Positions 1-6,726 of a DNA stretch of 23,407 bases are shown one piece after another; positions within the stretch are counted from its first letter, which is position 1; every line of letters starts with the position of its first letter. The notes beneath the pieces were generated by a model. It saw only the letters and a list, made by a program, of their open reading frames with translations. It searched no databases and was not told the DNA's origin. The position numbers and the translations under genes were made by a program. This DNA is from an uncultured Neomegalonema sp. GTDB taxonomy: Bacteria; Pseudomonadota; Alphaproteobacteria; Rhodobacterales; Rhodobacteraceae. The stretch covers positions 1 through 23,407 of the forward strand of contig CALGNW010000086.1 in the NCBI GenBank assembly GCA_937958345.1, in the 5' to 3' direction.

Positions 1-1
1 T

Positions 2-892
2 GCGGCGGTCGTGCGGGTGCATGGCACGCAAAAGGCATTGGCCATGAGTGCCGATGTCACGCCGCGCTATTGCTTTGCCGATCCGGTTGAGGGCGGCAAG
101 CAAGCCGTGGCCGAGGCGTTCCGCAATATCTGCGCGGTCGGCGCGCGTCCACTGGCGGCGACGGACAACCTGAACTTCGGCAATCCCGAAAAGCCGGAGA
201 TCATGGGACAGCTCGTCGGCTGTATCAAAGGCATCGGCGAGGCGTGCGCGGCGCTGGATATGCCGATCGTCAGCGGCAATGTCAGCCTCTACAACGAGAC
301 CGAGGGCACGGGTATTCTGCCGACGCCGACGATAGGCGGTGTCGGGTTGCTGGAAGACTCGGCAAAGATGATGACTGTCGGGTTCAAGGCGGCGGGCCAG
401 CCGATTGTCCTGATCGGCGCGGGCAGCGGCGGCCATATGGGACAGTCGATGTATCTGCGCGAGCTGTTTGGCCGGGAAGAGGGTGCACCGCCTCCCGTCG
501 ACTTGAACGCAGAGCGTCTGGCGGGTGAGCTGGTTCAGGCGCTGATCGCCAACGGCCTCATCACCGCGTGTCACGACGTGTCGGACGGCGGGCTTGGTGT
601 TGCACTGGGCGAGATGGCGCTGGCGGGCGGTATCGGCTGCGAGGTTCGCTCGCCGGGCGGCGCGGATCACGAGACGTTCTTTGGTGAAGACCAAGGGAGG
701 TATGTGGTGACGCTGGCCGATGCGAATGGGCTTGAGCCACTGAATGAACTGGCCGCCGGAGCAGGTGTTGCGGCGCCTTGGATCGGCGAAACGGGCGGGG
801 ATACGGTTAGCCTCGGGGGATCGGCGGTTTCGTTGGCGGCCCTGAGGCAGGCGCATGAGGGCTGGTTCCCGGCATTCATGGGCGAAGGCTGA
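2..892 (+). CDS. purL: Phosphoribosylformylglycinamidine synthase subunit PurL (3' part)
   Basis: This is the C-terminal part of the large FGAM synthetase subunit, which performs the ATP- and glutamine-dependent step of purine synthesis (FGAR to FGAM) with PurQ and PurS in the cytoplasm. The frame is open from base 2, so the gene begins before the window; about 296 codons are present of roughly 730-740 usual for this family. Visible family motifs are VTPRYC, DNLNFGNPEKPEIMG, SGNVSLYNET, PTPTIGGVG and HDVSDGGLGVAL, the last in the C-terminal AIRS-like domain. The TGA at 890-892 closes the gene. It is followed by bolA after 82 bp, an order common in alphaproteobacteria. No terminator is obvious behind it, so read-through into bolA is possible. 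Confidence 0.97.
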   Translation, partial: AAVVRVHGTQKALAMSADVTPRYCFADPVEGGKQAVAEAFRNICAVGARPLAATDNLNFGNPEKPEIMGQLVGCIKGIGEACAALDMPIVSGNVSLYNETEGTGILPTPTIGGVGLLEDSAKMMTVGFKAAGQPIVLIGAGSGGHMGQSMYLRELFGREEGAPPPVDLNAERLAGELVQALIANGLITACHDVSDGGLGVALGEMALAGGIGCEVRSPGGADHETFFGEDQGRYVVTLADANGLEPLNELAAGAGVAAPWIGETGGDTVSLGGSAVSLAALRQAHEGWFPAFMGEG

Positions 893-974
893 ATGTCGCT
901 GTGACCCTGCCGCCATTGCGGAACGGATGCTAAGGTCTTAGATCAGGGACTGTCGAAGTTACGGAGCGCCCCCT

Positions 975-1223
975 ATGCCTATGCAAGCCGGAGAGATTGA
1001 AGCCCTGATCCGCGAGGGGTTTCCGAACGCAGAGATCGAAATTCGCGATCTGGCGGGCGACGGCAATCACTATTCGGCGTCCGTCACCGATGAGAGTTTT
1101 CGGGGAAAGTCGCGGGTTGCGCAGCACCAGATGGTCTATGCGTCGCTTCGCGGTAAAATGGACGGGTCTGCCGGAGAGCTGCATGCTTTGGCGTTGCAGA
1201 CCGCCGCACCGGAGGCAAAATAA
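975..1223 (+). CDS. bolA: BolA-family protein
   Basis: Small (82 aa) cytoplasmic BolA/IbaG-type protein. Members bind a [2Fe-2S] cluster together with CGFS monothiol glutaredoxins and take part in Fe-S trafficking or iron sensing. The family core GDGNHYSASV and the helix-turn GKSRVAQHQMVYASL are visible, followed by ELHALALQT, which is typical of the alphaproteobacterial subgroup. The RVxxHQ histidine is the usual cluster ligand. ATG at 975 has a GGAG at 962-965; a second in-frame ATG at 981 is an alternative. The stop overlaps the start of the next gene by one base (TAATG), and grxD lies 240 bp downstream, so BolA and its partner glutaredoxin are probably cotranscribed. Confidence 0.95.
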   Translation: MPMQAGEIEALIREGFPNAEIEIRDLAGDGNHYSASVTDESFRGKSRVAQHQMVYASLRGKMDGSAGELHALALQTAAPEAK

Positions 1224-1453
1224 TGGCCGGTCCGCTAGTCGCGTTTGCCTTGCTGATTGGCGGTGTCGCTGCGCTGTTCGGAATTTTGCACCTGATCGCA
1301 CCTACCGGATTGAGGGCGCGCCCCAGCATGAAAGCCGACCCTCAAATTTTGGGCGGCGAGTTTAATTCCGGTCGGGGAGGGCACACGACCGTCTGGTCTG
1401 TCCCGAGCGACGAACAGCAATACGCGAAAATTTGGTCTGACGACCGTAACTAA
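1223..1453 (+). CDS. Hypothetical 76-aa single-span membrane protein
   Basis: I do not recognise this protein. It has one hydrophobic helix at about residues 4-25 followed by a basic stretch (LRARPSMK), then a polar tail with a glycine-rich GGEFNSGRGGH segment. By the positive-inside rule the N-terminus would face the periplasm and the tail the cytoplasm. The start codon shares one base with the bolA stop (TAATG), which suggests translational coupling, and grxD starts 11 bp after its stop. A small membrane gene between an interacting BolA/CGFS-glutaredoxin pair makes a role in the same process plausible, but nothing in its sequence shows a function. An RBS-like GGAGG lies at 1210-1214. Confidence 0.75.
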   Translation: MAGPLVAFALLIGGVAALFGILHLIAPTGLRARPSMKADPQILGGEFNSGRGGHTTVWSVPSDEQQYAKIWSDDRN

Positions 1454-1464
1454 GGACTTTACCT

Positions 1465-1830
1465 ATGACCGATGCCATCCAAACCCAGATCAAAGAAACC
1501 GTCGATACGAATGACGTTGTGCTGTTTATGAAAGGGACGAAGCACTTTCCGCAGTGCGGGTTTTCCAGCAAAGTTGCGAGCGTGCTGAACTATCTCTCGG
1601 TCGAGTTTCAGGATGTAAATGTGCTCGACAGTGACGAGATGCGTCAGGGTATCAAGGACTTCACGAACTGGCCGACGACGCCGCAGTTATATGTCAAAGG
1701 CGAGTTTGTCGGCGGCTGTGACATCGTCACGGAAATGACGCTGAGCGGCGAATTGGATACGCTGCTGAAAGATAAGGGCGTCACCTTCGATCAGGAAGCC
1801 GCGAACAAGGTTCGCGAAGCCAACGGCTAA
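1465..1830 (+). CDS. grxD: Monothiol glutaredoxin, CGFS type (Grx4/GrxD)
   Basis: A 121-aa cytoplasmic monothiol glutaredoxin that carries or transfers [2Fe-2S] clusters with glutathione and BolA. The active-site CGFS is at residues 31-34 in the context FPQCGFSS, preceded by LFMKGT. The cis-proline and GSH-binding part WPTTPQLYVKGEFVGGCDI is intact. The length is slightly above the 105-115 aa usual for the family because of a C-terminal tail of about 12 residues. AAGGA at 1452-1456, placed 8 bases before the ATG, supports the start. A strong terminator follows directly after the stop, so the bolA–76-aa–grxD unit ends here. Confidence 0.97.
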   Translation: MTDAIQTQIKETVDTNDVVLFMKGTKHFPQCGFSSKVASVLNYLSVEFQDVNVLDSDEMRQGIKDFTNWPTTPQLYVKGEFVGGCDIVTEMTLSGELDTLLKDKGVTFDQEAANKVREANG

Positions 1831-1847
1831 ACCGTTGCAGCGCCCAT

Positions 1848-1881
1848 AAAAAAACCCACGCCGGGGAGCGTGGGCTTTATT
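1848..1881 (+). terminator. Rho-independent terminator after grxD
   Basis: A perfect 7-bp GC-rich stem (1855-1861 with 1868-1874, CCCACGC/GCGTGGG) with a 6-base loop is followed by a T-rich tail (CTTTATTA). The arm is preceded by a run of A, so it might also act on the opposite strand. Confidence 0.8.
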
Positions 1882-1887
1882 AGGGTG

Positions 1888-1965
1888 GACGCGGAGAAAC
1901 GAGATCTTTGGGACAAAAGAGGCTCCTCCGCGTCGGCGATAGAGAACGGGGGACCCTCGTATCGC
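1888..1965 (+). ncRNA. Tandem-hairpin element, possible structured RNA
   Basis: Two successive inverted repeats occur here. The first is a perfect 9-bp pair, GACGCGGAG (1888-1896) with CTCCGCGTC (1926-1934); inside it TCTTT and AAAGA can form a smaller hairpin. The second is GCGATAGAG (1936-1944) with CTC-G-TATCGC (1956-1965), nine pairs with one bulged G. The first element also carries CTCCTCC at 1923-1929, complementary to a Shine-Dalgarno sequence, as in some alphaproteobacterial sRNA families. The strand is not decided by sequence, and the pairing would work on either strand. Confidence 0.35.
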
Positions 1966-2391
1966 GCTCCATGAACCTGCACCGTATTGGTTAATGAACG
2001 GTTATTCTCAAACGCAGTAAATGAGATATGGGCGTTGAGAGCGCGGGATATTGAGACAATTTATCTCGAATTTCTCATCAGCGACGCTGGCGAGCAGGAA
2101 GCGCACTGTTCTGCCGGTATTTCCGTTGCAGAGGTGCGTCGGGTGCGTGGTGACAGTTTTGCCCCAAGTGATTCTCTAGCTTAACGGTCGATTCGGGTCG
2201 GAATCGGAGCTTGAAGCCGCGAAGAGCGATCCGCGTACGGATTTATTTCTTTTGCAAAATATCGCCACGAATTCGCCATACCCCAGTGATTCAGCGAAAA
2301 ACTGGGTCATTCTTGGAAGAAATGTCGTTAACCTTAACGGCGATCTGCGATTCAACCTTGCAATGACGGTTAGAGACTCGCTAACTTAGTC

Positions 2392-2474
2392 GGACTGCTC
2401 GATAGGTTTCTTGCCTGTATGAAACCTGCCTCAATCCAACTTAAGGCGCCTTTGCAAAAAGGCGTCTTTTTTTG
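2392..2474 (+). ncRNA. Candidate small RNA ending in an orphan terminator
   Basis: About 80 bases upstream of and including the terminator at 2443-2474 can fold as a 5' hairpin (AGGTTTC 2404-2410 with GAAACCT 2421-2427, 10-base loop), a single-stranded linker rich in C and A, and the terminator stem. This is the usual shape of a trans-acting sRNA. No protein gene on the + strand precedes it apart from grxD, which has its own terminator 560 bp upstream. The 5' end given here is a guess; I could not identify a clear promoter. Confidence 0.4.
2443..2474 (+). terminator. Strong Rho-independent terminator with no upstream protein gene
   Basis: The stem pairs 2443-2453 with 2458-2468 (11 bp, one G-U pair) around a GCAA tetraloop, and the T-run ends at 2473. 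It is too far from grxD, which has its own terminator, so it should end a separate transcript. Confidence 0.8.
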
Positions 2475-2560
2475 TGCGTGATTTCGCAGAAACCCTGCCT
2501 TGACGCGGGCTTGCCATGCGCGCAGCTTGATGGTGAATGTCATAGCCGATGGAGGATGCG

Positions 2561-3001
2561 ATGAAGGTGATGCAAATTCTGCAACGTAAGGGCAGCGATG
2601 CGATCGAGTCGGTTTCGCCCGATTCAAGCCTGTCTGACGTCGCTTCGATACTGTCCCAAAAGAAGATCGGCTGTGTGCTAGTTCTTAATGAAGACGGTAA
2701 ACTTGCTGGCATTGTATCAGAACGGGACATCGTTCGTGCTTTAGGCGTAAATGGCGGCAAATGCCTTAACGACAGCGTTCGGACGGTGATGACCGCCGAT
2801 GTGATCACGTGCGTGGTCGAGGATGACGATAACTCTGTGTTGAAGAAAATGACCACCGGGCGGTTCCGGCATATGCCTGTGCTGAGCGACGGCGGCTTGG
2901 TGGGATTGATCTCGATTGGTGATGTCGTCAAAGCGCGGATCGACAGCCTGAAGATGGAAAATGAAGAGCTGGAGAATATGATCCGTTCCGCAACTGCTTG
3001 A
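2561..3001 (+). CDS. Two-CBS-domain protein
   Basis: A 146-aa cytoplasmic protein made almost entirely of a CBS pair (a Bateman module), which senses adenosyl nucleotides in many proteins. CBS1 spans about residues 10-65 and ends in GIVSERDIVRAL; CBS2 spans about 72-126 and contains RHMPVLSDGGLVGLISIGDVVK split over its last two strands. A short charged helix (about 127-146) closes the protein. The ATG at 2561 is preferred over the one at 2549 because GGAGG (2550-2554) sits just ahead of it and would lie inside the longer reading. Such stand-alone CBS-pair proteins are common in alphaproteobacteria; their partner is generally unknown and is not shown by the context here. Confidence 0.9.
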   Translation: MKVMQILQRKGSDAIESVSPDSSLSDVASILSQKKIGCVLVLNEDGKLAGIVSERDIVRALGVNGGKCLNDSVRTVMTADVITCVVEDDDNSVLKKMTTGRFRHMPVLSDGGLVGLISIGDVVKARIDSLKMENEELENMIRSATA

Positions 3002-3115
3002 TACAGTGTACATTTTTTGCGGTGCGGCGTTCAGTTGCAGAGGCCGCAATCGCGGTGGAAACCGCCGCGCCGAACTGAGATTATTGACCGACATGATTGC
3101 GGAGTACGAAGACTA

Positions 3116-3622
3116 ATGAAGCGAATCGGACTCTATCCGGGCACGTTTGATCCGGTAACTCTCGGACATCTCGATGTTATCTCGCGTGCCCGAAAACTGG
3201 TCGATCATCTGATCATCGGGGTGGCAGCGAACGAGGGGAAAGGACCGCTTTTCTCGACGGAAGAGCGTGTCGCTCTGCTTCAGACCGAAGTCGATGCGTT
3301 AGGAAATGACCCCGGCGTCGGAACGATCCGGATCGAGCCGTTTGACCGCCTGCTGATGGCCTATGCCGCTGATCTGGGGGCGGAAGTTATCTTTCGCGGC
3401 CTAAGGGCGGTCTCTGATTTCGAATACGAATTTCAGATGGTCAGCATGAACCGCGCGCTGAATGACCAGATCGAGACGGTGTTCCTGATGGCGGAACCGG
3501 CGCATCAGGCGATAGCGTCGCGGCTTGTGAAAGAAATTGCGCGGCTTGGGGGGGATGTTTCCAGTTTTGTGACACCCGCCGTAAATACAGCACTGATCTC
3601 GCGATACGGAACCGGAGTTTGA
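3116..3622 (+). CDS. coaD: Phosphopantetheine adenylyltransferase
   Basis: Cytoplasmic enzyme of coenzyme A synthesis that joins ATP and 4'-phosphopantetheine to give dephospho-CoA. At 168 aa it has the family's usual length. The nucleotidyltransferase signature YPGTFDPVTLGH lies at residues 7-18, with the catalytic TxGH. RGLRAVSDFEYEFQM and the C-terminal IASRLVKEIA with GGDVSSFV correspond to the known substrate-binding segments. A longer in-frame reading begins at 3017, but the conserved fold starts at MKRIGLYPG, so the ATG at 3116 is chosen; GGAG at 3101-3104 is a weak, somewhat distant RBS. coaD–ppi–queA is a common alphaproteobacterial gene order. Confidence 0.97.
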   Translation: MKRIGLYPGTFDPVTLGHLDVISRARKLVDHLIIGVAANEGKGPLFSTEERVALLQTEVDALGNDPGVGTIRIEPFDRLLMAYAADLGAEVIFRGLRAVSDFEYEFQMVSMNRALNDQIETVFLMAEPAHQAIASRLVKEIARLGGDVSSFVTPAVNTALISRYGTGV

Positions 3623-3698
3623 CCTGACGCTTTCAACGGGTTAGCCGTCGCGCATGCTCCGGTCTGTCGGGGCGTAAACAAAATTGACGGAGATTGAG

Positions 3699-4262
3699 AT
3701 GAGACAGGTCAAGAGCCTCGCGCTCGCACTCATGCTCGGAGCGGTCGCATTCTCAGCGGCTCAAGCAAAGGATAGCGAAGTGGCAGTAAACGACCCCGAA
3801 AATACGCTGGTGATGGAACTGGAAAGCGGTTCCGTCCTGATCGAACTGGCACCTGAACAAGCGCCGAATCACGTTGCGCGGATCAAGGAACTGACGCGCG
3901 AAGGTTTTTACGACGGGATCGTCTTCCACCGCGTCATTGCCGGATTTATGGCGCAGACGGGTGATCCGACCGGAACCGGAACCAGCGGGTCAGGCAAGAA
4001 CATCAATGCCGAGTTCACTGATGCTAACTTCGTGCGCGGCGCACTGGGCATGGCCCGCGCGCAAAGCCCGAACAGCGCGGACAGCCAGTTCTTCATCTGC
4101 TTTGAAGAGGCATCGCACCTGAACGGCCAGTATACTTATCTGGGCAAAGTGATTGACGGCATGGAACTGATCGACGGCCTGAAAAAGGGTGCGTCCGGCT
4201 CCGGCTCGGTAACCGATCCTGACAAGATGGTATCGTTGAAAGTGTACGCCGACACGCAGTAA
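3699..4262 (+). CDS. Periplasmic cyclophilin-type peptidyl-prolyl isomerase
   Basis: PpiA/PpiB-like isomerase that catalyses cis-trans isomerisation of X-Pro bonds. The first 23 residues form a signal peptide with a probable AQA/KD cleavage, so the enzyme should act in the periplasm. The cyclophilin core is intact: FHRVIAGFMAQTGDPTGTG, then MARAQSPNSADSQFFI and LNGQYTYLGKV. The length is 187 aa. GGAG at 3689-3692 supports the ATG at 3699; an upstream TTG at 3684 is less likely. It lies between coaD and queA, and a strong terminator follows. In many relatives a second, cytoplasmic cyclophilin gene sits next to this one; here only one is present. Confidence 0.94.
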   Translation: MRQVKSLALALMLGAVAFSAAQAKDSEVAVNDPENTLVMELESGSVLIELAPEQAPNHVARIKELTREGFYDGIVFHRVIAGFMAQTGDPTGTGTSGSGKNINAEFTDANFVRGALGMARAQSPNSADSQFFICFEEASHLNGQYTYLGKVIDGMELIDGLKKGASGSGSVTDPDKMVSLKVYADTQ

Positions 4263-4289
4263 TGCTGTGCGATACGGACCTGACTGTCG

Positions 4290-4322
4290 GAGAGTGCCGC
4301 GGTTGCGGCGCTCTCTTTTTTT
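4290..4322 (+). terminator. Rho-independent terminator after the cyclophilin gene
   Basis: An 11-bp stem (4290-4300 with 4305-4315, one G-T pair) with a GGTT loop is followed by seven T. It separates coaD–ppi from queA, which must therefore have its own promoter in 4323-4388. Confidence 0.9.
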
Positions 4323-4388
4323 GCCGGGTGGCCGCTGGAGCCGCCGAAACCTGATGCGGCGCTGGCGCAAAGAAACGATAGCCCTGAC

Positions 4389-5447
4389 ATGACCCGCCCC
4401 GATTTGTCCGTCGACCTGTTCGACTTTGATCTACCGGATGATTTGATCGCGTTGCGCCCGGCACAGCCGCGCACGGCGGCCCGGTTATTGGTTTCGCGGC
4501 AGGCGGGCCTGCGCGATGATCGTATTGCCGCGCTGCCGGAGATTTTGTCGGCCGGGGACATACTGGTTTTCAACGATACCAAAGTCATCCCCGCCCGTTT
4601 GAGCGGCGAGCGCATTCGGGCCGATACGACCGTTGCCGTCGAAGCGAACCTGATCGAGCGAATCGATGCGGCGGTCTGGCGTGTTCTCGCCCGTCCGGGC
4701 AAGCGATTGCGGGAAGACGACAGGATCGTATTTTCCGGCGGACTGGCTGCGACTGTCGAGGCAAAGGAGGAGGGTGGTGCGTTGCGCCTGCGATTCGAGC
4801 GTTCGGGGGCCGATCTTGATGCCGCCATCGCCGAATGCGGCGTCATGCCACTGCCACCGTATATCGCCGCGCGCCGCGCAGCAGACCGGCAGGACGAGCA
4901 TGATTATCAGACCGTTCTGGCCTGCCATGCGGGTGCGGTGGCTGCGCCGACAGCGGCCCTGCATTTTGACGAGGATTTGCTGGACCGGCTTGCGGCGAAG
5001 GGGATCGGGCGCGCGACCGTGACCCTGCATGTCGGCGCGGGAACCTTCCTGCCGGTGAAATCTGAAACCACCGGCGGGCATGTCATGCATGCGGAATCGG
5101 GCATGATAGATGCGCAAACCGCCGCGCAGATTAACGCGGTCAAAACTGCCGGAGGACGGGTGATTTCGGTCGGTACGACCGCATTACGCGTCTTGGAAAC
5201 GGCAGCAGCAGACACCGGAGAATTGAGCGCGTGGAAGGGGGCCACGGACATTTTCATCTCGCCGGGATATCGCTTTAAAACCGTGGGCGGCCTGTTAACG
5301 AACTTTCATTTGCCACGATCAACGCTCATGATGCTGGTCGCGGGTTTCATCGGTTTGGACCGGATGGGAGAAGTTTATCGTCATGCGATAGCCGAACGGT
5401 ATCGTTTCTACTCTTACGGGGATGCATCTCTGCTCCTTCCGTCCTAG
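4389..5447 (+). CDS. queA: S-adenosylmethionine:tRNA ribosyltransferase-isomerase
   Basis: QueA transfers the ribosyl part of SAM onto preQ1 in tRNA and makes epoxyqueuosine at the wobble base of the Asp, Asn, His and Tyr tRNAs. At 352 aa it is of normal length. Family motifs run throughout: FDFDLPDDLIALRPAQPR at the N-terminus, AAPTAALHFDEDLL, LHVGAGTFLPV, GGRVISVGTTALRVLE and NFHLPRSTLMMLV near the end. The start at 4389 fits the family's N-terminus. In many alphaproteobacteria queA is followed by tgt; here a secreted peptidoglycan-binding protein follows instead, so tgt must lie elsewhere if the pathway is complete. Confidence 0.97.
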   Translation: MTRPDLSVDLFDFDLPDDLIALRPAQPRTAARLLVSRQAGLRDDRIAALPEILSAGDILVFNDTKVIPARLSGERIRADTTVAVEANLIERIDAAVWRVLARPGKRLREDDRIVFSGGLAATVEAKEEGGALRLRFERSGADLDAAIAECGVMPLPPYIAARRAADRQDEHDYQTVLACHAGAVAAPTAALHFDEDLLDRLAAKGIGRATVTLHVGAGTFLPVKSETTGGHVMHAESGMIDAQTAAQINAVKTAGGRVISVGTTALRVLETAAADTGELSAWKGATDIFISPGYRFKTVGGLLTNFHLPRSTLMMLVAGFIGLDRMGEVYRHAIAERYRFYSYGDASLLLPS

Positions 5448-5590
5448 AGAGAATGTGATATTTTTGTAGGCCGGAAAAACTGAGAAGATACTTGCTCTCG
5501 GCAGCATGATTGTGAATCATCGCGCTCAGACTATTGATGAATTTTGGGTTAGAAAATCAGCGCGGCCCCAGCGCGCTCTGGAGGATTAAA

Positions 5591-6580
5591 ATGCAGCAGT
5601 ACACACTTCGTACAAAACTGATGATGGCTTGTGCGATCTCAGCAGGACTGACCGGTGCAGCCTATGCTCAGTCGAACACGGCAGAGCTTGATGCGGCATA
5701 TGCCGTCAATGATCTGCTTCCACCCGAAGCGAAGCCGGGCGAGTGCTATGCCCGCGTTTACATCCCCGCTGTTGAAAAGCAGGTCGCGCGTCAGGTTCTG
5801 GTGAAAGAGGCTTCTGAAGAGCTTCAGGTCGTCGAAGCCGAGTTCAAGACAATCGTCGAGACGATCGAAGTCGCCAAAGAGGCCGAAAAGCTGGAACTGA
5901 TCCCGGCTGTCTTCAAGACCGAGACCACGACGGTCGAGCTTGAGCCTGAAAAAGAAATCGAAGAAGTTATCCCCGCTGTCTATGAGGATATCGTCGAGAA
6001 AGTAAAAATCCGCGAAGCGTACAAGACCTGGAAAAAGGGCGAAGGCCCGATCCAGAAGTACGATGAGGCGACCGGCGAAATCATGTGTCTCGTTGAAATC
6101 CCTGCGGAATATAACGAAGTCACGAAACGTGTCGTGAAAACGCCGCCGCGCACGATCACCAAAGTCATCCCTGCTCAGATGAAGACGATGGAAGTGCGGG
6201 TCATGGTCGAGCCGCCAAAGACCAAGACTGTCAAGATCCCTGCGAAATTCGAAGAAGTTGAAGTTCGCAAGCTGGTAACGCCGTCGAAAATCGACCGTAT
6301 CGAAATTCCGGCTCGTTACGAGACGGTATACGAGACGGTGAAGGCATCGCCGGGCCGTATGGAATGGCGTCCGATTTTGTGCAGCACGAACGTGTCGGAA
6401 GACATTATCTCGCGCCTGCAGATCGCGCTGCGCGAAAAAGGCTTTAATGTCGGCGTCATCGACGGTGTTCTCGGTGCGGGTACGATGAATGCCGTGAAAC
6501 GCTATCAGAAAGACAACGGACTTGCCGAAGGGCAGATCACGATTGAAACGCTGGAAGCTCTGGACGTCGCGATTCGCTAA
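5591..6580 (+). CDS. Secreted repeat protein with C-terminal peptidoglycan-binding domain
   Basis: A 329-aa exported protein. A signal peptide (about residues 1-26, cleavage near AYA/QS) is followed by about eight copies of a 20-26-residue unit that mostly begins with IPA plus an aromatic or charged pair and continues with alternating V/E/K (copies near residues 57, 80, 103, 127, 169, 192, 215 and 238). These look like beta-strand repeats. Residues about 268-329 form a PG_binding_1-type domain (ISRLQIALREKGF, IDGVLGAGTMNAVKRYQ). Cysteines at 52, 166 and 264 could form disulfides. GGAGG at 5580-5584 supports this ATG over one at 5534. It is probably a wall-associated periplasmic or envelope protein; its function is not known to me. 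A terminator follows, so it is probably monocistronic. Confidence 0.88.
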   Translation: MQQYTLRTKLMMACAISAGLTGAAYAQSNTAELDAAYAVNDLLPPEAKPGECYARVYIPAVEKQVARQVLVKEASEELQVVEAEFKTIVETIEVAKEAEKLELIPAVFKTETTTVELEPEKEIEEVIPAVYEDIVEKVKIREAYKTWKKGEGPIQKYDEATGEIMCLVEIPAEYNEVTKRVVKTPPRTITKVIPAQMKTMEVRVMVEPPKTKTVKIPAKFEEVEVRKLVTPSKIDRIEIPARYETVYETVKASPGRMEWRPILCSTNVSEDIISRLQIALREKGFNVGVIDGVLGAGTMNAVKRYQKDNGLAEGQITIETLEALDVAIR

Positions 6581-6604
6581 GGCGGGCCATATACGCAAAT
6601 AGAT

Positions 6605-6635
6605 AAACGGCGGCGCATTCCTGCGTCGCCGTTTT
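6605..6635 (+). terminator. Rho-independent terminator after the peptidoglycan-binding gene
   Basis: The stem pairs 6605-6617 with 6622-6634 around a TTCC loop (13 pairs including the A-T base, one G-T). The T tail is short and is itself part of the stem. Confidence 0.75.
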
Positions 6636-6726
6636 GCATTCGCGACGTCCGAATGTCGCGATTGGACGCGCCGCGACTCGGCGACTGTTAGAACGCTGCG
6701 CTGACATTCGATTTTCAGGTGTCGTC

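Larger units (their letters stand above)
1831..2560. other. 730-bp intergenic region without a convincing protein gene
   Basis: This stretch between grxD and the CBS gene holds the grxD terminator, two adjacent hairpins (1888-1965), a TTAA-N7-TTAT element at 1991-2005, six GANTC sites between 2170 and 2379 (at 2170, 2190, 2201, 2288, 2349 and 2375), a 14-base palindrome centred on 2332/2333 (CGTTAA-CC-TTAACG), a short hairpin at 2282-2306 (CCCAGT/ACTGGG), and a strong orphan terminator at 2443-2474. The only open frame of any length (1987-2184) starts with TTG, has no ribosome binding site and resembles nothing I know. The region looks regulatory or RNA-coding rather than protein-coding. Confidence 0.7.

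Noticed and set aside
1987..2184. 65-codon open frame in the intergenic region after grxD
   Set aside because: It begins with TTG, has no ribosome binding site, shows no recognisable motif, and lies in DNA with regulatory-looking motifs.
2326..2339. CGTTAACCTTAACG as a CtrA binding site
   Set aside because: The two TTAA halves are separated by 2 bases instead of 7, so it does not fit the consensus; kept only as a palindrome.
2170..2379. Replication origin (GANTC cluster with TTAA motifs)
   Set aside because: No convincing DnaA box (TTATCCACA-like) was found, and the neighbours are not the genes usually flanking the origin.
5639..6598. 319-codon open frame on the - strand
   Set aside because: It is the antisense of the repeat protein; its D/F/R-rich repetitive sequence simply mirrors the E/K/V repeats of the real gene.
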